From Siphonodentalium dalli (Eukaryota; Mollusca; Scaphopoda; Gadilida; Siphonodentaliidae), in assembly GCA_032622095.1 (NCBI GenBank), contig CP136066.1, forward strand, positions 65,726,278-65,790,277: DNA of 64,000 nucleotides, in the 5' to 3' direction. The notes under the pieces were generated by a model. It worked only from the letters and a program-made list of their open reading frames with translations. It did no database searches and was not told where the DNA came from. Each line of letters begins with the position of its first letter. Position 1 is the first letter of the stretch. A program made the position numbers and the translations under genes. This document shows positions 45,861-57,626 of the stretch, piece by piece.

Positions 45861-46225
45861 CCTAATTATGTCAAAATGGTCATTTGTCCCTTGTAGCATA
45901 TCAGTTTCTACCAAATAGAAGTTGTGATCATATATAAAGCATGATCCAGTAATGTTGATATTGAACTTTAGAATGATAGTAAGTTGTTTGATTAAGTGAA
46001 TCTCTTCATATTGATCAAACTCAAGTGCATATCAAGATAGTAATTGTGACAAAATGGTCATTTATCCCTTGTAGCATATCAGTTTCTACCAACTATAAGT
46101 TGTGATCATATATAAAACATGATCCAGTAATGTTGACATTGAACTTTAAAATGATAGTAACTTAGTAAGTTGTTTGATTAAGTGAATATCCTCATATGGA
46201 TCAAATTCAAGTGCATAGCAAGATA
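45861..46225 (+). repeat. ~180-bp direct repeat, two copies
   Basis: CAAAATGGTCATTTNTCCCT, TAGCATATCAGTTTCTACCAA, GTTGTGATCATATATAAA and ATGATCCAGTAATGTTGA recur in order with a period of about 180. Confidence 0.85.
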
Positions 46226-47990
46226 GTAAACTATGTACATGTACCGTACATTATTGAAGAATATACCATTTCTGATTTGACACTCTATTTCGGAAAACTC
46301 TGAGAAGATAAATATTTCGTACAATATCGTAACAAGTTACAAGTCGCCATATCTGTAGTAGTGTTTTCTTCTTCAAACTGGGACATGCAATGTTACTATA
46401 TATAGAACATAATATTCCTGATTAACATTGTTAAAATGGTAGTAAGTTGTTTGAAGAAGTGAATGTTGTCAAAATAGCCATCTTGCATATACTGGTAATT
46501 TAAATGTCTTTATAATTGATCAAACTCAAGTTAACAGCAAGATGATGAATCATTCATACGTGTACATATGTAACGTACATTATTGAAGAATATATCATTT
46601 TTACTTGATACTATTTATTTCGAAAACTCTAATAAGTTAAATATTATGTACAATATTGTACAATTTTGGAACAAGTCGCCATAGTTGTAGTAGTGTTTTT
46701 CTTCAATCTGGGACAGGAAATGTTACTATATATAGAACATAATAGTTCTGATTTACATTGAACATTTAAATGACAGTAAGTTGTTTGAAAAAATGAATGT
46801 TGTCAAAATAGCGACTTATTTAATACTGTAGTGTTTTCTTTCAGCCGGGACAGGCAATGTTACTATATATAGAACATAATATTCCAGACTAGTATTGAAC
46901 TTTAAAATGATAGTAAACTGCTTGAACAAGTGAATGTTATCAAAATAACCATTTTATTAATACTGGTAACTCAAATCACTTCATAATTGATCAAACGCAA
47001 GTGAATAGTAAGATAATAAACCATCCGCACATTATTGAAGAATATTAAAATATCATTTCTGATTTGACACTCTATATTTCGGAAAAGTCTGATATTAAGC
47101 TAAATACTACGTACAATATTATAACAAGTCGCCATAATTGTAGTCGTGTCTTTTACTTCAACCTGGGACAGGCAATGTTACTATATATAGAACATAATAT
47201 TCTTGATTAACATTGTTTTACACTTCAATCTGGGACAGGCAATGTCACTATATTTAGAACATAATATTCCTGATTAACATTGTTAAAATGTCAGTAAGTT
47301 GTTTGAATAAATGAATGTTGTCAAAATAACCTTTTTGTAAAGACTAGCAATTCAAATGTATTCATAATTGATCAAACTCACCATCCATACATGTATGCAC
47401 ATACCAAACATTGTTGAAGAATAGATCATTTCTGATTTGATACTCTTTGTTTCGGAAAACTCTAATAAGATATATATTATGTACAATATTGTAACAAGTC
47501 ACCACAGTTGTAGTAGTGTTTTTTTCTTCAATCTGGGACAGACAATGTTACTATATATAGAACATAATATTCCGGATTAATATTGAACTTTAAAATGGTA
47601 GTAAGTTGTTTGAAGAAGTGAATACTATCTGAAAACTATCAATATAAATGCTGGAAAGTTGTAACTCAAATAACTGAACTAATCAAAATCAAGTGATTAG
47701 CAAGCTAGTAAACCATCCATACGTGTATACATGTACCGTACATTAATGAAGAATATCAATATATAATATCTGATTTGACACTCATTATTATTTCGGAAAA
47801 CTCTGATAAATTGAATACTATGCAAAATACTGCGGCAAGTCGCAATATCTATAGTAATGTTTTCTTCTTCATTCTGATACAGTTGCTTAAAGTGAATGTT
47901 GATAAAATAGCCATTTTATAAATATTGGTAACTCAAATATTTCATAATTAATCAAAATCAAGTGAATATAAATAAATGTTTTTTGTTTCT
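46226..47990 (+). repeat. Minisatellite of ~310-330-bp units, irregular
   Basis: GGGACAGGCAATGTTACTAT or close variants start at 46380, 46710, 46847, 47165, 47232 and 47535, and a related copy is at 48354. Full spacings are ~300-330; short ones reflect partial units. Each unit also carries GTAAGTTGTTTGAA, AATTGATCAAACTCAAGT, ATTATTGAAGAATAT and ACAAGTCGCCATA. No coding content. Confidence 0.85.
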
Positions 47991-48620
47991 GTTTCCTTAT
48001 GTTTGGTCATCCATTTTTTTCTTTTAATTGAAGCTCCAAATACCGGTACTCTTGAACTAAATGCACTAACTATGGTGAAGCAGGAATGGACTATTTCAAG
48101 ACAAATAGATTAACTGATTTCGCAATTCTCATATTATAGGATTTGAACAACTTACGCTGTTAACTACAATGAACCTAGTTTGCTATATTTAGTACATAAC
48201 TTTTTCTCATAGAAGACTTGTGTTTATACAAATTAATTCAAATGTAACATGTTATAATGTAGCAAGCACTCATTGTTATTGTATTATTGGCATGACTTTC
48301 TAATCTGTTTTCACTAACAGTGACAGGAACTTCCTTATCACTTTTCACAAACAGGGACAGGAAATGCTACTATATATAAAACAGCTCCAACACATTTATG
48401 ACCAAATGAGACTCTTGATATAAATGCACAAACTTATGGTGGAGCAGGAATGGTTTATTTCGGAACAAATGGACCCACTAGTGTCAAAATCCCCATATTA
48501 TAGGATTTAAACAAATTACACTTTTGACTAGAATGAACCTATATTCAAAATAGGGGTGCATGTACTTGAAATTGAAATACAGCTTCCACATATCAACATT
48601 TATCTTAATTACAATTAATG
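47991..48620 (+). repeat. Diverged direct repeat 'agctccaa...gaacctat'
   Basis: AGCTCCAAATACC..TATTATAGGATTTGAACAA..ATGAACCTA (48031-48180) recurs as AGCTCCAACACA..TATTATAGGATTTAAACAA..ATGAACCTA (48383-48545). Confidence 0.7.
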
Positions 48621-50157
48621 CATACATAATTATTTACAAAATTACAATGCAATTGTAATATATAAATTAGTCTTTACACAAATTACACTAAACCCAGTCC
48701 TAATTATATAATCATATACATTTATGTCAAATACATAAACAGTTTAAAGTGAATGCTAGCTGATGGCATAAATTTCCATCACTACAAGATAAGGAAATAC
48801 ATGGGATGGCGAGAATTATTGGTTGTCAATTATCCAATTAAAACACCATGTCTCTGCCATTAGCTTGAGCTTAAGTATGAGTCTCATTTGTTATCTAGCT
48901 TTGATTCAATGAATTAAATGTATATTCCATGCACTTCCACAGTGAAACATGCATATGTAAATGAATTAGCCTCATATATTGCTACCAAAATTATGACTTT
49001 CACAATATAGCCTACGTCATTATGAAACAATTATCAATTCTAGTTTGATATTCTATATTGGCCTGATGTTGGCCCTCGGTACCCTCATAATATAATGTGG
49101 GGTTGCCTTTGGCAGACGTCGGGACTATTATTATCAATTCATCTAATTAAGATTCTCCCAAATTGGATGTATTGATATTAACTGATATCCGAAAATGTTT
49201 AAATAATGCTACTCACCACATATCCAGAATTATATTATCAATATCATCGACAACACGAACTAACGAACATGTTGGACATCTCGTGTGTATCAACAATAGC
49301 GAATCAAATTTTAAACTGAGACAACAAACTGTCTGACTGTCGTGCGAGCGGCTTTTTTCTCTGCGTGGCAATGAATTCAGCTACATTTCCTTCTACAGCT
49401 GTTCTAAGTTCTGGCATATACACATACAAATTATAGAACAATATATAACGAACGAATTATATTCCACACGAATATCCAACCGAAATAGCATACATGTGAA
49501 AACAAACTTTCAATAGACTGTCCCCACAGCAGTCTGATTCAGTCTCTCGCATCACGCGTGGTTAGTGGCTGCAGGAAAAAAGCGTGCGAATTTTATGACG
49601 GAAGAATCATAATATTTTGATACTCGATTCGAGTGGATGGATACAGCAAGGATCAGAATAATTCGCTTTTTCGCCAATCGTGCGCCTTTGACATTTTGGT
49701 ACTGTATCGTATCTCGCTCATAATAAATATCGAAATGACAATATATGCATAAATACAAATATGTTTAAAGTGAGGTCCCCTCTTTGTGTATGTATTATAG
49801 ATAAATATCCTTTCTAATGAGGCTGAACGGATTCATTGCTTGACTCGTAGAAATCTGGATATATGCCTCTCCATTCAGGGACGGGATTTGGGGATGCAAA
49901 GGGGAGTCACTGGTGTGACATCATCGCTATTTCGATAGCCAATGGCTGTATATAAATAAGCACTTGTTCAATTGTTGATTTGCATATACTTCAAGATGTG
50001 TATACTTATTCGTATAATTTGTTTTGTTCCACAATTGATATTGACTCGCATAATATAATACTCTCTTTCTTCCGCATGTATATAATCTCCAATCACGGAT
50101 ACATTTTCTTTGACATAACTCCACCAAAAAAATTGAAAGTTAAACTTACATTAATTT
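48621..50157. other. No gene recognised; possible 5' region of the ORF2 element
   Basis: AT-rich, no repeats recognised beyond short ones. If the ORF2 below belongs to an element of its own, its 5' UTR should lie in the right part of this stretch. Confidence 0.4.
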
Positions 50158-51147
50158 ATGATATCCATATTAGTTGCCATGTATATGTACAGACGTTCAG
50201 TACCACGACATAACCAAATGGTCGTAATCAGGGGCCCACATAACAACACCTTAGAAACCCCCATTATGTCTGCAAATAACATAACTTTGAGTGAGGTAAG
50301 GGACACGCGTACGCATGACTTCGCGGCGAAATGGTCTCAAATAGAAGGAGACGAATTTGATCCCGACAGCATCCAACTCTGGAATCAAAATACCTGCCAA
50401 TATCTCTCGCCCACAGAGGGTAAAGAATTTCTCTAAAATAACATAAAATTCTCTCTTTTTGGCATAAATTGCAGAAGCCTTAACGCAAATTATGAAAACC
50501 TGAAAAACCTACTCTGTGATTTGAATTCAGAAGAATATATGTTTGATGTTATCGCCCTGACAGAAATATTCAATGTGCATAGATCCTCAGACTTCTCACT
50601 TCCAGGATATCACCCCTTATAATTTAATACTCGACCCGATGGCGACGACGGCAGAGGCGGTGTTGGTATCTACATCAAGGAAAATATACAATACAAACTA
50701 AGACCCGACTTGACAATATTTATTCCCCACGTAATAGAAACAATATTTGTAGAAATACACCGAGGAGCGAACGATACTTACATAATAGGATGTATTTATA
50801 TACCAAATACAGCACCGAAGGCCGACTTGGACAAATTTATGTTGAAATTCGATAATATCTTAGAGAAATTGAAAAAAGCCAAGTCTTACATAATAGGAGA
50901 CCTCAACATTAACCTTCTCAATTTCGATACGCATGCAAAAACTAACGATTTCATAAACAATGTTTTTACAAGAGGATTCATGCCCATGATTACGAAACCT
51001 ACAAGATTAACCGAACACTCTGCCACCATAATTGATCATATCTATACCAATAAAATGCAAGATAGTCACCAAACAGGGATACTTACCTGCGATGTTTCCG
51101 ATCATTTGGTATATTCATCTCTGAAGCAAACAAGCAGAAACCCTTAA
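50158..51147 (+). pseudogene. LINE ORF2 N-terminal part: APE-type endonuclease, two in-frame stops
   Basis: One reading frame runs from 50158 to 51147, broken by TAA at 50434-50436 and TAA at 50620-50622. After an N-terminal segment (DSIQLWNQNTCQYLSP), the endonuclease begins at about 50449 with FGINCRSLN. Visible family motifs: the N of GINCRSLN, ALTE (metal-binding Glu), GRGGVGIYI, YIIGDLNINLL (D-x-N pair), IDHIYTN and VSDH (catalytic Asp-His). Known: this exonuclease III-like domain nicks the target DNA to prime reverse transcription in CR1/L2/Jockey-type LINEs. All catalytic motifs remain, so the stops look recent. A frameshift between about 51144 and 51161 separates it from the reverse transcriptase part. 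Confidence 0.88.
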
Positions 51148-51160
51148 ACCCCTCCCATAA

Positions 51161-53383
51161 AAAGCTACATATAGGAACTATAATATTAATAATGTCCATA
51201 TATTCAAAAACTTGTTAAAATCGTGTAAATTTGACTCAGTTCTCAGTTGCAACTCATCTGAAAAGGCATATGAATGTTTTTTAGACATATACATGACCGC
51301 GCACGACCTAGCTTTTCCGCTCGTAACACGGAAAGTACCCAAGAAATATATCAAACGCGCACCATGGATGACATCTGGACTAATCAAATCATCAATCACC
51401 AAACAAGAACTCTACTGTAATAAACTGAATTCGCATTCGGACACAAATAAAATTGCCTACATAAATTATCGTCAATTATATAATAAACTAATTAGGAAAA
51501 GTAAAAATAGTTATTATTCTGACTGTCTAGAACAAAATAAAAATGATATAAAAAACACATGGAAAATGCTTAAAAATGCCATCAATAAAAATCAAAAATC
51601 GTGTAACTATCCTAAGATATTTAATGATAACAATATAGAGCTATCTGACCCAAACATAATAGCCAAAACATTTAATGACTACTTTTCAAAAATCGGTGAA
51701 AACACTAGCAGTTCTATTCATTCTGAAACCTCAGACGCAGACTTTACTGACTACCTTCGAAATAGACAAGCACACGAATTAGAAATCGAACCGACATCCA
51801 TTCAGGAAATAATATTAACATGTTATTCTATGAAAGGAAAAAAGAGCAAAGATTACATCGGCATATCGACTGAACTCATGAAAGAGACTATCTTCATAAT
51901 AGCCCCAGCACTTAAGTATATATTTAATCTTTCGTTTGAACAGGGAATAGTCCCAATGAACATGAAAATCTCTAAAGTAGTTCCCATTCCCAAAATAAAC
52001 AACGCCAAGGAAATAACACACTATCGTCCAATCAGTATCCTTCCATCGTTCTCTAAACTGCTTGAAAAATTTATGCAAAAACGACTTGTAGATTTTCTTA
52101 AAGACAATGAAATATTATATAAACACCAATATGGATTTAGACCAAACCACTCAACGTTTCATCCTATTATGCATCTTCTAGATCATTTCGTTAATAATAA
52201 TGATAAACCGACACGGGATTCCACCCTGGCCCTATTCCTTGACTTATCTAAAGCGTTCGATACAATAGACCACAATATACTACTATCAAAACTTGACCAC
52301 TATGGTATTAGGGGTGTAGCAAAGTCGTGGTTCCATAGTTATTTATATGACAGGAGACAATATGTTGAATATTGCGGGAGTGCTTCAAACCTTACGAATA
52401 CTTCCTGTGGAGTCCCACAAGGCTCAATTCTTGGGCCAATAATATTTTTAATATACGTGAATGATATGGCAAATTCTACAACAATGGACTTTTTATCGTA
52501 TGCCGATGATACCACTCTCTTTACAAGCGGTAAAAATTGGGAATTAGTACAAAGTTATGTCAACAACGAATTAGCCAATGTATTCGATTGGTGCTGCTGT
52601 AATAAACTAGCAATTAATATTAATAAAAGCAACTATATGCTCATACACCCACCGAATAATGACAAAAAATGGAATACTTTGAAAATAAAGTTAAATCACA
52701 ATGAATTGAATCGAATAGGGAATCTTGGGCACGAATCCTCAACAAAATTTTTAGGTATCCCTATTGATGAGAACTTGACGTTCAAAAAGCACGTATCCAT
52801 TATCTGCTCTAAAATATCACATGCAATATATTGTATCAATAAGGTGAAACATTTTTTCCCGAGTAAAGCGTTGAAAACTTTGTACTATGCATTGATTCAA
52901 AGCCAATTAGTTTACGGTATCCAAATATGGGGACATGTTCCAGAAGTCAAGAAAAATTTTCTATTACAAAAACGAGCAATGCGTATAATATGCAATAAGA
53001 AGTATAGGAGTCACACAGACCCGCTCTTTAAAAAAGAAAATATCTTGAAAATATATGACTTACACACCATCAATTATACAATGTTCGTGCATGACTGGTA
53101 TTATGACCGTCTGCCGGCTTCTTTTAAAATGATGTACAACAAACGAGCAAAATCAACTCAAAGACACCCTAATCCCCTGCTACTAGAAAAACCTAGAACC
53201 AAATTTTCTGGAAGATTACCACACCACGCCTTCCCCACAATATGGAACAACCTTGAAGCTGAATACACATGCATACAAAGCAGGCATATATTGAAGAAAC
53301 GCTTACAGACAAAAATACTCGGTAATTATCTAAAAAATGTACGCTGTAAAAACACAGGATGTCCCGACTGTACCGATACATAA
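51161..53383 (+). pseudogene. LINE ORF2 C-terminal part: reverse transcriptase (open for 740 codons)
   Basis: Open in one frame from about 51161 to TAA at 53381-53383, with no canonical start, because it is the continuation of the endonuclease frame after a frameshift. Counting from 51212: YRPIS at 271, LALFLDLSKAFDTIDH at 339-354 (first catalytic Asp), GVPQGSILGPIIFLIYVNDM at 400-419, SYADDTTLF at 429-437 (catalytic Asp pair), then thumb and connector (TKFLGIPIDE), DPLFKKENILKIYDLH, and a terminal cysteine motif VRCKNTGCPDC. Known: this layout fits the CR1/L2/Jockey group, which copies its RNA at the nicked chromosomal site. The domain itself appears undamaged. It lies 4.9 kb downstream of ORF1; whether the two belong to one element is open. 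Confidence 0.92.
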
Positions 53384-54065
53384 TACGAATACTTATATTA
53401 AAATAAACACCATGTCTACACATAGTTCTATTCGGCAGCACAATCATAGTTCTACTCTACCATTTTTATTTCCACCACCGCGTCCTCGGTCATATCAAAG
53501 GCTACAATACCAATACCACGATGACTACAGCGCAAGTCATAATATCGACACATTAAAGGTGAAAAAGCATATTTGAAGTAATGGACACTCATGCCGAGTC
53601 TGCGCCTCCAATCTATGATGGTATACACACACATAATTATCACATTTAGTTAACATTCTCCCTTAAACCTCACTCAACAAAAAGCCCTTCCGGCGAATCA
53701 TATGAATTCATATTTATTTTTATTGTTACTATAAAAGATGCATAATCTCTCCCCATAATCCTATGAATCTATGAGTATGAAATAATAATTATGAGTCGGA
53801 TGAGACATCGTGATGAGCTTGTGTTCTGAGATTTCATCATGAGAACTTCTCTATAATCTGAATACTATTCTCTCAATCTTCGTTTGAAACTAAGACATGC
53901 AGAAACTTCTCATACTTTAGAACATGTGACAAGAACGTAACGTTTACGGGGAGAGATAAAGCGATATAGTGATAACTCGTCTGGACTGGCTCACAAACAT
54001 ATAAACACTTTTGTAAAAAGGATGTTACAATTATTGACCAATGACGAAGAGGTTGTTCTATTTAG
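53384..54065. other. Between LINE ORF2 and the glycosyltransferase-like exon
   Basis: Likely LINE 3' UTR at the left. A 54-codon frame from ATG at 53411 (MSTHSSIRQHNHSS...) has no known family. No DXD-containing exon (Y-G-G-x-Y-x-D-x-D) of the glycosyltransferase was found here. Confidence 0.45.
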
Positions 54066-54477
54066 GACACAACCATTCGGATTCACAAATGACATGATGA
54101 TAACTCAAAAGCGTCATGCGTTTATGAAGAAAGTGGTCGCGGGTTTACCAGACGCTAGCAAAACTTATATTCTTCCATCTCTGACGGTCATGTTGACAAC
54201 GGGACCTGTTTATCTCACTAGACAATACATGTCTTATGCCGAGAAAAAACAATTTCTAACTCTTGATATGGGTAAATATGAACATACATATATTGAATAC
54301 GGAGGGGGTGGAAGTTGGCATCTTTTAGACGCGAAGATAATTTGGTGGTGTTTTACTAATGCGGCACTTTTTTTGTCTATTGTATTCTTTTGTTTTATAG
54401 CACTATGTCTTGTGCTCGTGTGTAGTTTTAAAGATAAGCGAATTTGTATATGTAAATCTAAGAAACACACGGTTTAG
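54066..54477 (+). CDS. C-terminal exon-like piece of OCH1/CSH1-like glycosyltransferase
   Basis: Seen: after a plausible acceptor (TTGTTCTATTTAG, ending 54065) an open frame runs 137 codons to TAA: TQPFGFTNDMMITQKRHAFM, LPSLTVMLTTGPVYLTRQYM, then GGGGSWHLLDAKIIWW followed by a hydrophobic segment (about 54358-54425, ALFLSIVFFCFIALCLVLVC) and a basic Cys/Lys tail. Known: the DXD glycosyltransferases of the Gly_transf_sug family (yeast OCH1; SUR1/CSH1 mannosyl-inositolphosphoceramide synthases) have G-F/I-x-N-D, P/R-H-P/A-F, LP-x2-TV-x3-TGP-x2-L and G-S-W-H-x2-D-A near their C-termini, and SUR1/CSH1 types carry C-terminal membrane segments. The DXD half is absent, so this is a partial gene or fragment. 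It lies inside the 11.2-kb insert, so it may be a captured exon. The frame is open upstream to 53941, so a longer exon is possible. Confidence 0.7.
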
Positions 54478-54569
54478 TTGTGTGTATGGTCAAGTTGTAC
54501 CACAAAGACACTTGATTGTAGGACGATGCTAAGTGGAGTCATACAATCAGTTTCTTTGTGGTTCACTTG
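54478..54569 (+). repeat. Short hairpin after the glycosyltransferase-like frame
   Basis: ACCACAAAGACACTTGATTGTA pairs imperfectly with TACAATCAGTTTCTTTGTGGT (54500-54562). TGTATGGTCAA at the left also pairs with TTGACCATACA at 54862-54873, outside the foldback element, so the foldback may have inserted into an older inverted repeat. Confidence 0.65.
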
Positions 54570-54861
54570 TAGTCTGGTCGATGAAAGGTTCGACCTCGAA
54601 TTAATTTGGACTTCTTCATTTTCATATATCCTATATAACATATACAAAATCCGCTAAAATCAGTTTTGAACATCTTTGTAACCTAAAGAAGACGTCCAAT
54701 ATGGCAGCCATCTTGGACGCCATCTTTAATTACAAAACATGCTCAAAGCGGATTTTAGCGGATTTTGGATATGTTATAGTGGATATCTGTCTCTAACAAA
54801 TGGTGTACAATCCAACTTTGTTCTAGGTTGACCCTAAACATTGAGTTTATCGACCAGACTA
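54570..54861. mobile_element. Foldback MITE (292 bp)
   Basis: Ends TAGTCTGGTCGAT and ATCGACCAGACTA are perfect inverted repeats. Inner arms also pair: ATATAACATATACAAAATCC with GGATTTTGGATATGTTATA. No coding content. Confidence 0.8.
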
Positions 54862-55057
54862 TTGACCATACACGCCGTTATACCGTGTATGCATTTCGTT
54901 TGTAACACGGCTGAATGTTGGGGTGACAATTCGACTGAATAGTCGGTGAAATACTGAGGGGAACATTTTGTCTTATATTATTTGTTATATATACGATTAG
55001 TCTGTACGTGTACGTGGATACGAATATGAATAATACTCACGCTATCTGATAAATTAT
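54862..55057. other. Short unassigned stretch
   Basis: No feature recognised apart from the TTGACCATACA arm noted for the hairpin at 54478. Confidence 0.4.
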
Positions 55058-55206
55058 TTGTATAATAATATTTGTTATGGGGGAAACAGGAAGACAGCCC
55101 GGCAGGGCTATGTTCCCCCCAGCAATATACTGAATTATTCTAGTTATATGTTAATTTATTGTACTATTCATATGTGTATTGTAAATAAAAATATCCTATC
55201 CTATCC
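55058..55206 (+). mobile_element. LINE 3' terminus with ATCCT-repeat tail
   Basis: A GC-rich stem (CAGCCCGGCAGGGCT), AT-rich sequence, GTAAATAAAAAT and a tail TATCCTATCCTATCCTA. Many CR1/L2-like LINEs end in a short hairpin and a simple-repeat tail instead of poly(A). The next base resumes the split array unit, which marks it as the 3' end of the insertion. Confidence 0.7.
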
Positions 55207-55210
55207 TACC

Positions 55211-55603
55211 AAAATTTATTTCGTCTTCGAATTATATGAAACCTGGAATATAACATCTACCATACACGTTGATCACAAAACTGAAAACAGATCGTAATTC
55301 CGTTCACAAATGGCTGAGATTTGGGCCCTCAAAATTTTAATCTGGACCTGTATTCGTTCCAATAATCAAAATGTTATCCGTCTCGGAATCAGACAAAATA
55401 ACTGAGTTATGGGCCCTCAAATTTGGCATTTTGGGCCGGGTTTGACAATTTCCCAATCCTGTTACCCAATTTCGAGGTAGGTGTGGAGTCACTTACAAAC
55501 ACATAAGATAAACACACACATGTTAAGAACAACATATAATCAACATACTTCGTGTTTCCGACACAAAAATGCGATTCTTTCAGATCATGATTTTCCCTAT
55601 TAT
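55211..55603 (+). repeat. Remainder of array unit U6 after the insertion
   Basis: AAAATTTATTTCGTCTTCGAATTATATGAAAC and following bases match the unit from the point where U6 stopped (compare 35167 onward), at a divergence like that of U6, with about 65 bases missing near 55400. Confidence 0.85.
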
Positions 55604-56130
55604 TATACTTCCATGGTGTAACCAAGGAAGTATATTGTTTTTCTACTGAGCTCGTTTTCCGTTTATTTGGAAATACTCAGAAACTAACGGCAGTATGGAC
55701 GTAACATCTCTAGCGATTGTAGGCGTCCAAGGTCTACTAAAAATAAAGGTATCCGCATGTTGGTCCAATATCTTTTGACAGAGTTACAGCCCTTTTTCGA
55801 TTATTTTTCATTATTATTATTATTATTATGCTTAACTATTTTTCAACGCCCTAATCTCTGAAAGTATTAGGATTAGAAAACTCAAAGTTGGTAATTATGT
55901 TGGGGTAAATGAGTTATATGCCTTTGGCCCATAACGGATATTGTCCGCGTTTACATCGCGGAGTTATCTCCCTTTATATGAAAAAATGTCATTTTATTAT
56001 CTCGGAAATTATAAGGAGCAGAGCATCGAAAATTGGACCGTATGCACACCTCGATATGCCCTACAGCCCACGGGCATCAAAACTTGTGTCCGCACTTTCC
56101 CTGAGGAGTTACCGCCCATAAATATGGACA
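55604..56130 (+). repeat. Array unit U7, 3' truncated
   Basis: Starts with the 31-bp palindrome; matches through AATACTCAGAAACTAA, CATAACGGATATTGTCCGC and TTACCGCCCATAAAT, then stops. Confidence 0.85.
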
Positions 56131-56229
56131 CACTATACACCAGGATGAATAAACCAAGGTTTGTTTGTTTGTTTGTTTTTTTTTTATAAGTGCAGCGCTC
56201 TAATTTTTTTATTGCACATTCAGAATTGG

Positions 56230-57095
56230 ACGCGTGATCCGGACCCGAATATACCGCTTAAAAAAGGTTTTTCCCATAACATTCCGCGTTACTGGGTACG
56301 GAAATGTTTCACCTATTTTTCCCGCCAAATCCAAACCGGCTAATTAAAGAGCAAGATAATATCGTAACAGGTACGCTGATATACTGTATGTACGTCCCAA
56401 AAGTTTGACGGCTATACTTTAAAAGTAACCTGCCCAACGGAGAATGCGAGTCGGAGTGGTTTTTGACTTTAGGAAAATTCCACGAAAATTGCAAAGGGGG
56501 GACGAGTACATCTGATGGCTAGTGTTCACGCGCATCCAGAGGGCGATTTTCTAATTTTCAGATGGAACGGTTTACTCGTGACAACGCTATATATAATAAA
56601 TATGTATACTTACGTAGTCTATCACTAGCCGATTTTTAGCCCCAAATCCAAACGGGCTAATGTAGGAGCGAGTTTCACGCAGGACCATGTAAGCCGTTAT
56701 ACTGTAGGTACCCCTACAAAATTTGACCACTCTACTATAAGCGCAACCTGCTCAAGGGAATGTTTGTGTCGGGTGGGTTCAGATATGGCAAATTCCACCG
56801 AAGATCAAATGGGGAAAATTACTCCGAAAATCAGATATAGAGATAAAAACTTTTCGACGAGTGGATGTCATAAGTAGTATCTAAACGCAAGATTAGTATG
56901 ATTTTTAAAGATTTAGATTGGACGGTTTAACCCTGGTAGCGTATAACGTTGTAACGGGTGAAATATATTACTCAAAATCATAACATCTCTTCATGACGCA
57001 AATTCAAACGGACTTGTCAAGAAGCAAGGCAAATGCATGAACATGCTCACCGATATACTATATAGGTATGTCCGCTCTACTATAAAAGTAACCTA
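56230..57095 (+). repeat. Three diverged ~310-360-bp tandem repeats
   Basis: CCAAATCCAAACSGGCTAA at 56335 and 56642 and GCAAATTCAAACGGACTT at 56998 each precede a stretch with GATATACTRTATRNGTA, a TTTGAC- or TCCGCTC-like run and CTACTATAAAAGTAACCT. Confidence 0.7.
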
Positions 57096-57096
57096 T

Positions 57097-57480
57097 TGTC
57101 ACGATTTGACCTTTCCAAAACCCTCCCCGGACAAAAGTATCCCTAGGTATCAAATTTTGTCGAAATCCGTTCGTTTCACTTGACCTTGAACTGACCATTT
57201 CGAAGGTCAATTTTAGGTCGGGGCCACACTTTGACCCACACAAAAGACTCCCCGACAAATGTACCCCTAGGTATCAAATTTCGTTGAAATCAGTCTGTTT
57301 TGCCCGATTTGACCTTGGATTGACCTTTTTGAAGGCCAAGTTCAGGTCGGGGGTCACGATTTGACCCGTCCAAAACCCTCCCTGAATAAAAGTACCTTAT
57401 TAATCAAATTTTGTCAAAATCCGTCCAGCAGTTTTCCCGGTCATAGCTAACAGACAGACAGAAGTCCCAAAATTATATAT
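57097..57480 (+). repeat. ~123-bp tandem repeat, three copies
   Basis: Landmarks GATTTGACC, AAAACCCTCCC, GTACCCCTAGGTATCAAATT, GAAATCCGT and TTGACCTTGAACTGACC recur at ~123-base spacing, ending with CAGTTTTCCCGGTCATAGCT. The TTGACC/GGTCGGGGTCAC module is shared with the ACTAGCAGG copy C (11216-11290). Confidence 0.75.
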
Positions 57481-57626
57481 TACATTTAGAAATGACAATG
57501 CAAGTGCACCATCGGATCATAAGGCACCAATATGCATTCGCATAAAGAGGAACACACATATACGCATGTGGGATGGGATGGGATACCATGGAAGTATATC
57601 TGATTCCATGGAATCTGACCTCTAGT

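Larger units (their letters stand above)
44008..55206 (+). mobile_element. 11.2-kb inserted segment, LINE-bounded composite
   Basis: The array unit stops at 44007 and resumes at 55211 in register. The left part has a 5' UTR-like region with a YY1-like site and an intact ORF1. The right end is a LINE-type 3' terminus with AATAAA and an (ATCCT)n tail. Between them lie minisatellite-like DNA, a LINE ORF2, a glycosyltransferase-like exon and a foldback MITE. Either one very large element or a LINE that later received nested insertions. Sequence alone does not decide; nesting is more usual. Confidence 0.7.
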
